A stretch of 64,000 nucleotides of DNA from Burkholderia sp. FERM BP-3421 (GTDB lineage: Bacteria; Pseudomonadota; Gammaproteobacteria; Burkholderiales; Burkholderiaceae): positions 1,488,001-1,552,000 of the forward strand of contig NZ_CP117782.1 in assembly GCF_028657905.1 (NCBI RefSeq), given 5' to 3'. Under the pieces are notes generated by a model. It saw only the letters and a program-made list of their open reading frames with translations. It did not search any database and was not told where the DNA came from. The translations under genes and the position numbers were made by a program. The stretch's first letter is position 1; the number at the start of each line of letters is the position of its first letter. Positions 60,870 through 64,000 of the stretch are shown piece after piece.

Positions 60870-61907
60870 CTACAGCGCAACCGCGCGGCCGCCGTGCAGC
60901 GCCTCGCGCAGCGCGTGGCCGATGCGGGTCGCCTCGAGCGCATCGGCGAGCGTCGCGCCGCCCGAGTCCTCGCCCGTGCGCACCGCGTCGACGAACGCCT
61001 GCGCCTCCGCCAGGAACGCCTCCTCGAAGCGCTCGAAGAAGGTCGGCGTGCACGCGTGGCGGATCCCCTCGGCATCGTAGACCTCGACGCGGTTCGCGCG
61101 CGGGTCGCGGCCGATGGTCAGCGCGCCGGCCGTGCCGATCACCTCGGAATGGGTGTCGTTGCCGTGCGCCATCGTGCGCGACGCGTAGAACATCGCGAGC
61201 CCGCCGCCCTCGAATTCGCAGATCGCGACGCCGTTGTCGACGTCGCCGCTCGCGCGCAGCCCTTCGTGCAGCGCGATCGTGCCCGCCGCGAACACCCGCG
61301 TCGCGCGCGGCCCGCCGAGCAGCCAGCGCGCCACGTCGATGTCGTGCACCGTGCAGTCGAGAAAAATTCCACCCGAGGTCGGCGCGAAGCGCACGAAGAA
61401 ACCCTCGGGATCGTTGCGGTCGCAGGTTTGCGAGCGCACCAGGAACGGCCGGCCGATGCCGCCCGCGCCGATCCGCGCCTGCGCGTCGCGATAGCTCGGA
61501 TCGAAGCGGCGCATGAAACCGATCATCGCGCGCAGGTGCGGGCGCGCCGCGGCTTCCGCGCACACCCGCTCGCATTCGTCGAGATCGAGCGACAACGGCT
61601 TTTCGCAGAACACGTGCTTGCCCGCGCGCAGCGCGGCGACGATCTGCCCCGCATGCAGCGCGGACGGCGTGACGAGCCACAGCGCGTCGAGGTCGGGGTC
61701 CGCGACGAGCGCGTCGTAGTCGGCGTAGAGGCGCGGCACGCCGAGCGCGTCGCGCGCCCATGCGCGTTCGTCGTCGAGCGGGCTGCACGCCGCGTCGAGC
61801 CGCGCGCCCGGCACGCGGCGCGCGAGGCTTTCCGCATGGCGGCGGCCGAGCCGGCCGAGGCCCGCGATGCCGATCCGCACCGGCGCAAGCGAGGAATGAT
61901 CAGTCAT
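60870..61907 (-). CDS. Gfo/Idh/MocA family oxidoreductase
   Basis: The 345-aa NAD(P)-dependent dehydrogenase has the N-terminal Rossmann motif IGIAGLGRLGRRHAESLA, the family signature CEKPLSLDLDECERV (Glu-Lys-Pro near residue 98) and the catalytic region DCTVHDIDVARWLLGG. Members oxidise inositol isomers or other sugars at C2. AAGGAGG precedes the ATG at 61907. It lies 14 bp after an iolG-like gene, so both belong to one inositol-related operon; it may act on a different inositol isomer. Confidence 0.9.
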   Translation of the reverse strand: MTDHSSLAPVRIGIAGLGRLGRRHAESLARRVPGARLDAACSPLDDERAWARDALGVPRLYADYDALVADPDLDALWLVTPSALHAGQIVAALRAGKHVFCEKPLSLDLDECERVCAEAAARPHLRAMIGFMRRFDPSYRDAQARIGAGGIGRPFLVRSQTCDRNDPEGFFVRFAPTSGGIFLDCTVHDIDVARWLLGGPRATRVFAAGTIALHEGLRASGDVDNGVAICEFEGGGLAMFYASRTMAHGNDTHSEVIGTAGALTIGRDPRANRVEVYDAEGIRHACTPTFFERFEEAFLAEAQAFVDAVRTGEDSGGATLADALEATRIGHALREALHGGRAVAL

Positions 61908-61921
61908 GGATGCGCCCTCCT

Positions 61922-62950
61922 TCAGGCCAGTTCGTCGAGACGCAGCGCGCGGCCTTCGCGCCACGAGCGGGTCGCGGCCTCGGCCAGTTCGAGCGCCTTC
62001 ACGCCGTCCGCGATGCTCGTGCGCACCGCCTCGCCGCGCGTGACCGCCGCGAGGAAATGCGCGATCTCGCGCGCGTAGGCGTCGCGGTAGCGTTCGAGGA
62101 AGAACGCCTCGGGCAGATCGCTCGACACCGCCTGCGCCGAGTACGCGGTGACCTCGGTCGGCCGCAGGTTGCCCGCCTGCAGCATGCCCGCGCTGCCCAG
62201 CACCTCGAAGCGCTGGTCGTAGCCGTACGCGGCGCGCCGCGCGGTGTTGATCTGGCACAGCCGGCCGCGCCGGGTGCGGATCGTGACCGCCGTCGAATCG
62301 ATGTCGCCCGCCTCCGCGATCGCCGGATCGGACAGGCAGCTGCCGGTCGCGTGCAGCGTCTCGGCCTCGTCGTCGAGGATCCAGCGGAAGATGTCGAAGT
62401 CGTGGATCAGCATGTCCTTGAAGATCCCGCCCGAATGCCGGATGTAGTCGACGGGCGGCGCGCCCGGATCGCGGCTCGTCACGACCAGCATCTCCGGCGC
62501 GCCGATCTCGCCCGCGTCGAGGCGCGCCTTCAGCGCCTCGAAGGTCGGGTCGAAACGGCGCTGGAAACCGATCATGCAGACCACGCCGGCGCGTTCGACC
62601 GCCGTCTCGCAGGCGCGCGCGCGCTCGACCGTGAGATCGACCGGCTTCTCGCAGAACACGTGCTTGCCCGCCTGCGCGGCGCGCGTGATCAGGTCCGCAT
62701 GGGTGTCGGTGCTCGAACACACGATCGCCGCGCCGATCGACGCATCGCCGAGCGCACCGTCGAGATCGGCGGCCTGCGCGCCGTGCTGCGCGCCGTGCTG
62801 CGCGGCAAGCGCCTCGGCCGCCGCGCGGTTCACGTCGACCACGTAGCGAAGCCGCACGCCCGGCTGGCGCGCGAGGTTGGCCGCATGGATGCGGCCGATC
62901 CGGCCCGCGCCGAATACCGCGACGTCGAGCGTCGGAACTGCTTCAGTCAT
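61922..62950 (-). CDS. iolG: inositol 2-dehydrogenase
   Basis: IolG oxidises myo-inositol to scyllo-inosose, the first step of inositol breakdown. The 342-aa protein has the Rossmann motif VAVFGAGRIGRIHAANLA (residues 9-27), VFCEKPVDLTVERARACE and the active-site block GGIFKDMLIHDFDIFRWIL with the catalytic Asp-x3-His pair. GAQHGAQ near residue 53 is encoded by a short direct repeat. The ATG overlaps the regulator stop by eight bases. Assignment as IolG rests on sequence pattern and on the RpiR partner. Confidence 0.88.
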   Translation of the reverse strand: MTEAVPTLDVAVFGAGRIGRIHAANLARQPGVRLRYVVDVNRAAAEALAAQHGAQHGAQAADLDGALGDASIGAAIVCSSTDTHADLITRAAQAGKHVFCEKPVDLTVERARACETAVERAGVVCMIGFQRRFDPTFEALKARLDAGEIGAPEMLVVTSRDPGAPPVDYIRHSGGIFKDMLIHDFDIFRWILDDEAETLHATGSCLSDPAIAEAGDIDSTAVTIRTRRGRLCQINTARRAAYGYDQRFEVLGSAGMLQAGNLRPTEVTAYSAQAVSSDLPEAFFLERYRDAYAREIAHFLAAVTRGEAVRTSIADGVKALELAEAATRSWREGRALRLDELA

Positions 62951-63824
62951 CGTATCCTCCAGTGTCCTTGACTTCTTCCACGTTCAATTCGAGCCGGTAC
63001 GCGAGCGCGATGAACAGCGCCTGGCACAGGCAGATCGTGCTGGTCAGCGAACGGAACGCGAACGCGCTCCCCTCCTTCACGAGCAGATGGGCGCCGGCGT
63101 CGCGCACGAGCGGCGACAGCCGGCTGTCGGTGATCACGAGCGTCTGCGCGTGATGCTCGCGCGCGGCGCGCAGGCAATACTGGGTTTCCTTGCCGTACGG
63201 CGCGAAGCTGATCGCGATCACCACGTCGCCCTTCCTCACGCTGCGGATCTGCTCGCGATACATGCCGCCGAGCCCGGACACCAGATGCACGCGCTTGGCC
63301 GTGTGCTGCAGCGCATACACGATGTAGTTCGCCACCGGGAACGAGCGGCGCACGCCGATCACGTAGATGTTGTCGGCCTGTTCGAGCATCGTGACGGCCG
63401 CATCGAACTGCGCGTCGTCGAGGCCCGCCGCCAGCTCGTCGAGCCCCGCGCGCGCGGCGTCGATGAACTGGCGCGCGACCATGCCGCCCGTGAGCGTGCC
63501 GTGCTCGCCGTCGATCAGCGTGCGGATGCGCTGCTGGTAGCTCTGCGCGCTCGGGTTCTGGCCCGTGTAGGCCTCCTTGAAAACCGCCTGCAGATCGGAG
63601 AAGCCCGAGAAGCCGAAACGCTGCGCGAACCGCACCACCGCGGACGGATGCACGCCGCAGCGCGTCGCGATGTCGCTCGTGCGATCCATCATCACGCTCG
63701 CGCGATGCTCGTCGATATAGGACGCAATGCTTTTCAACTGACGCGGCAGCGTGTCGTACGCATCGGTGATGCGCTGCAGCAGTTCGTCGAGGCCCGAAAG
63801 ATCGGGCTGGGAGGTCTCTTCCAT
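62943..63824 (-). CDS. RpiR family regulator, IolR-like
   Basis: The 293-aa protein has an N-terminal RpiR helix-turn-helix (residues about 20-95: MMDRTSDIATRCGVHPSAVV, RFAQRFGFSGFSDLQAVFKE) and a SIS sugar-phosphate-binding domain (about 135-265, ADNIYVIGVRRSFPVANYIV, GDVVIAISFAPYGKETQYCL). It overlaps iolG by eight bases. Rhizobial IolR proteins of this type repress inositol genes through GGAA-N6-TTCC, and that exact element lies about 100 bp upstream of this start. The effector is probably an inositol-pathway intermediate. Confidence 0.9.
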   Translation of the reverse strand: MEETSQPDLSGLDELLQRITDAYDTLPRQLKSIASYIDEHRASVMMDRTSDIATRCGVHPSAVVRFAQRFGFSGFSDLQAVFKEAYTGQNPSAQSYQQRIRTLIDGEHGTLTGGMVARQFIDAARAGLDELAAGLDDAQFDAAVTMLEQADNIYVIGVRRSFPVANYIVYALQHTAKRVHLVSGLGGMYREQIRSVRKGDVVIAISFAPYGKETQYCLRAAREHHAQTLVITDSRLSPLVRDAGAHLLVKEGSAFAFRSLTSTICLCQALFIALAYRLELNVEEVKDTGGYDD

Positions 63825-63896
63825 GATGTCGGGAGCGCCGGCCCCGCCGCGCGCACACGCCGCGCGACCGAACCGGCTGGTTCTGGATGTGTGCCG

Positions 63897-63935
63897 AGTA
63901 TAGGCACGCCCCGATCGAAATGGAACAGATTTTCC
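63897..63935 (-). promoter_or_regulatory. iolR-type promoter and GGAA-N6-TTCC operator
   Basis: GGAA-CAGATT-TTCC (63922-63935) is a palindrome, extended by one pair to TGGAA/TTCCA, in the AT-rich end of the window. On the minus strand TATACT (63897-63902) is a likely -10 for the regulator, and the palindrome overlaps the matching -35 region. That position suits autorepression and could also control a divergent gene beyond the window. Confidence 0.6.
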
Positions 63936-64000
63936 AAAATTATTTTTATTGAAATTTCCTTTGCAAGGCTTGGGCAGTTCGCCTATTCTTGCTCGTGAGC

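Noticed and set aside
1..64000. CRISPR arrays, insertion sequences, prophage genes, rRNA
   Set aside because: No regularly spaced repeats, transposase, integrase or rRNA-like sequence was seen on reading the window; only one tRNA was found.

Overview
The window reads as chromosomal DNA of a Burkholderia-type betaproteobacterium. It is very GC-rich, with long open antisense frames caused by codon bias. The translation-factor operon is syntenic with Burkholderia, and the proteins resemble that genus throughout (IhfA, PheS of 337 aa, ETF-QO, chorismate synthase, a Fsr-type transporter). I see no rRNA, CRISPR array, prophage, insertion sequence or integrase. One tRNA gene is present. Apart from a small fimbrial remnant, every large gene looks intact.

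Layout. 0-4 kb: a CaCA-type cation antiporter, a small periplasmic protein and a large lipoprotein built of two copies of one unnamed domain. 4-12.4 kb, minus strand: tRNA-Val(GAC), then thrS-infC-rpmI-rplT-pheS-pheT-ihfA-merR, with a clear tRNA promoter, internal hairpins, an ATC start codon for infC and a terminal hairpin. 12.4-16 kb: relA, a RidA protein and an alpha/beta hydrolase. 16.5-19 kb: a Tam-like methyltransferase, a sulfide:quinone-oxidoreductase-like flavoprotein and a DUF1641 protein. 19-25 kb: acyl-CoA metabolism (two-subunit 3-oxoacid CoA-transferase, PAS-LuxR regulator, thioesterase, SDR, ETF-QO), with a 16-bp near-palindrome upstream of ETF-QO. 24.4-34.8 kb: housekeeping and membrane genes (TPR glycosyltransferase-like protein, aroC, an LplT-PlsC fusion, CBS protein, DUF962, YihY, WrbA, DUF2069, a GlcD-like FAD oxidase, a phosphoesterase) and a 43-aa membrane miniprotein.

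35-41 kb: a LysR regulator divergent from a four-gene tripartite efflux operon of the fusaric-acid/aromatic-acid type (outer-membrane factor, FUSC pump, DUF1656, HlyD adaptor), with a perfect ATTGTT-N8-AACAAT palindrome between them. 41-52 kb: a chemoreceptor, Fsr-type MFS pump, MTA/SAH nucleosidase overlapping uvrD, valS and galU. 52-57.6 kb: an OmpR-type response regulator, a LysM-FecR periplasmic protein and a CHASE2-PAS histidine kinase packed as one operon, followed by a small lipoprotein. This is the best candidate for a poorly described signalling system.

57.8-60.3 kb: a decaying chaperone-usher fimbrial cluster. The usher is absent, and the chaperone and adhesin carry single-base frameshifts. 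60.5-64 kb: a TusA-like protein and an inositol-type catabolic set (two Gfo/Idh/MocA dehydrogenases and an RpiR/IolR-type regulator). A GGAA-N6-TTCC palindrome upstream of the regulator fits the known rhizobial IolR operator.
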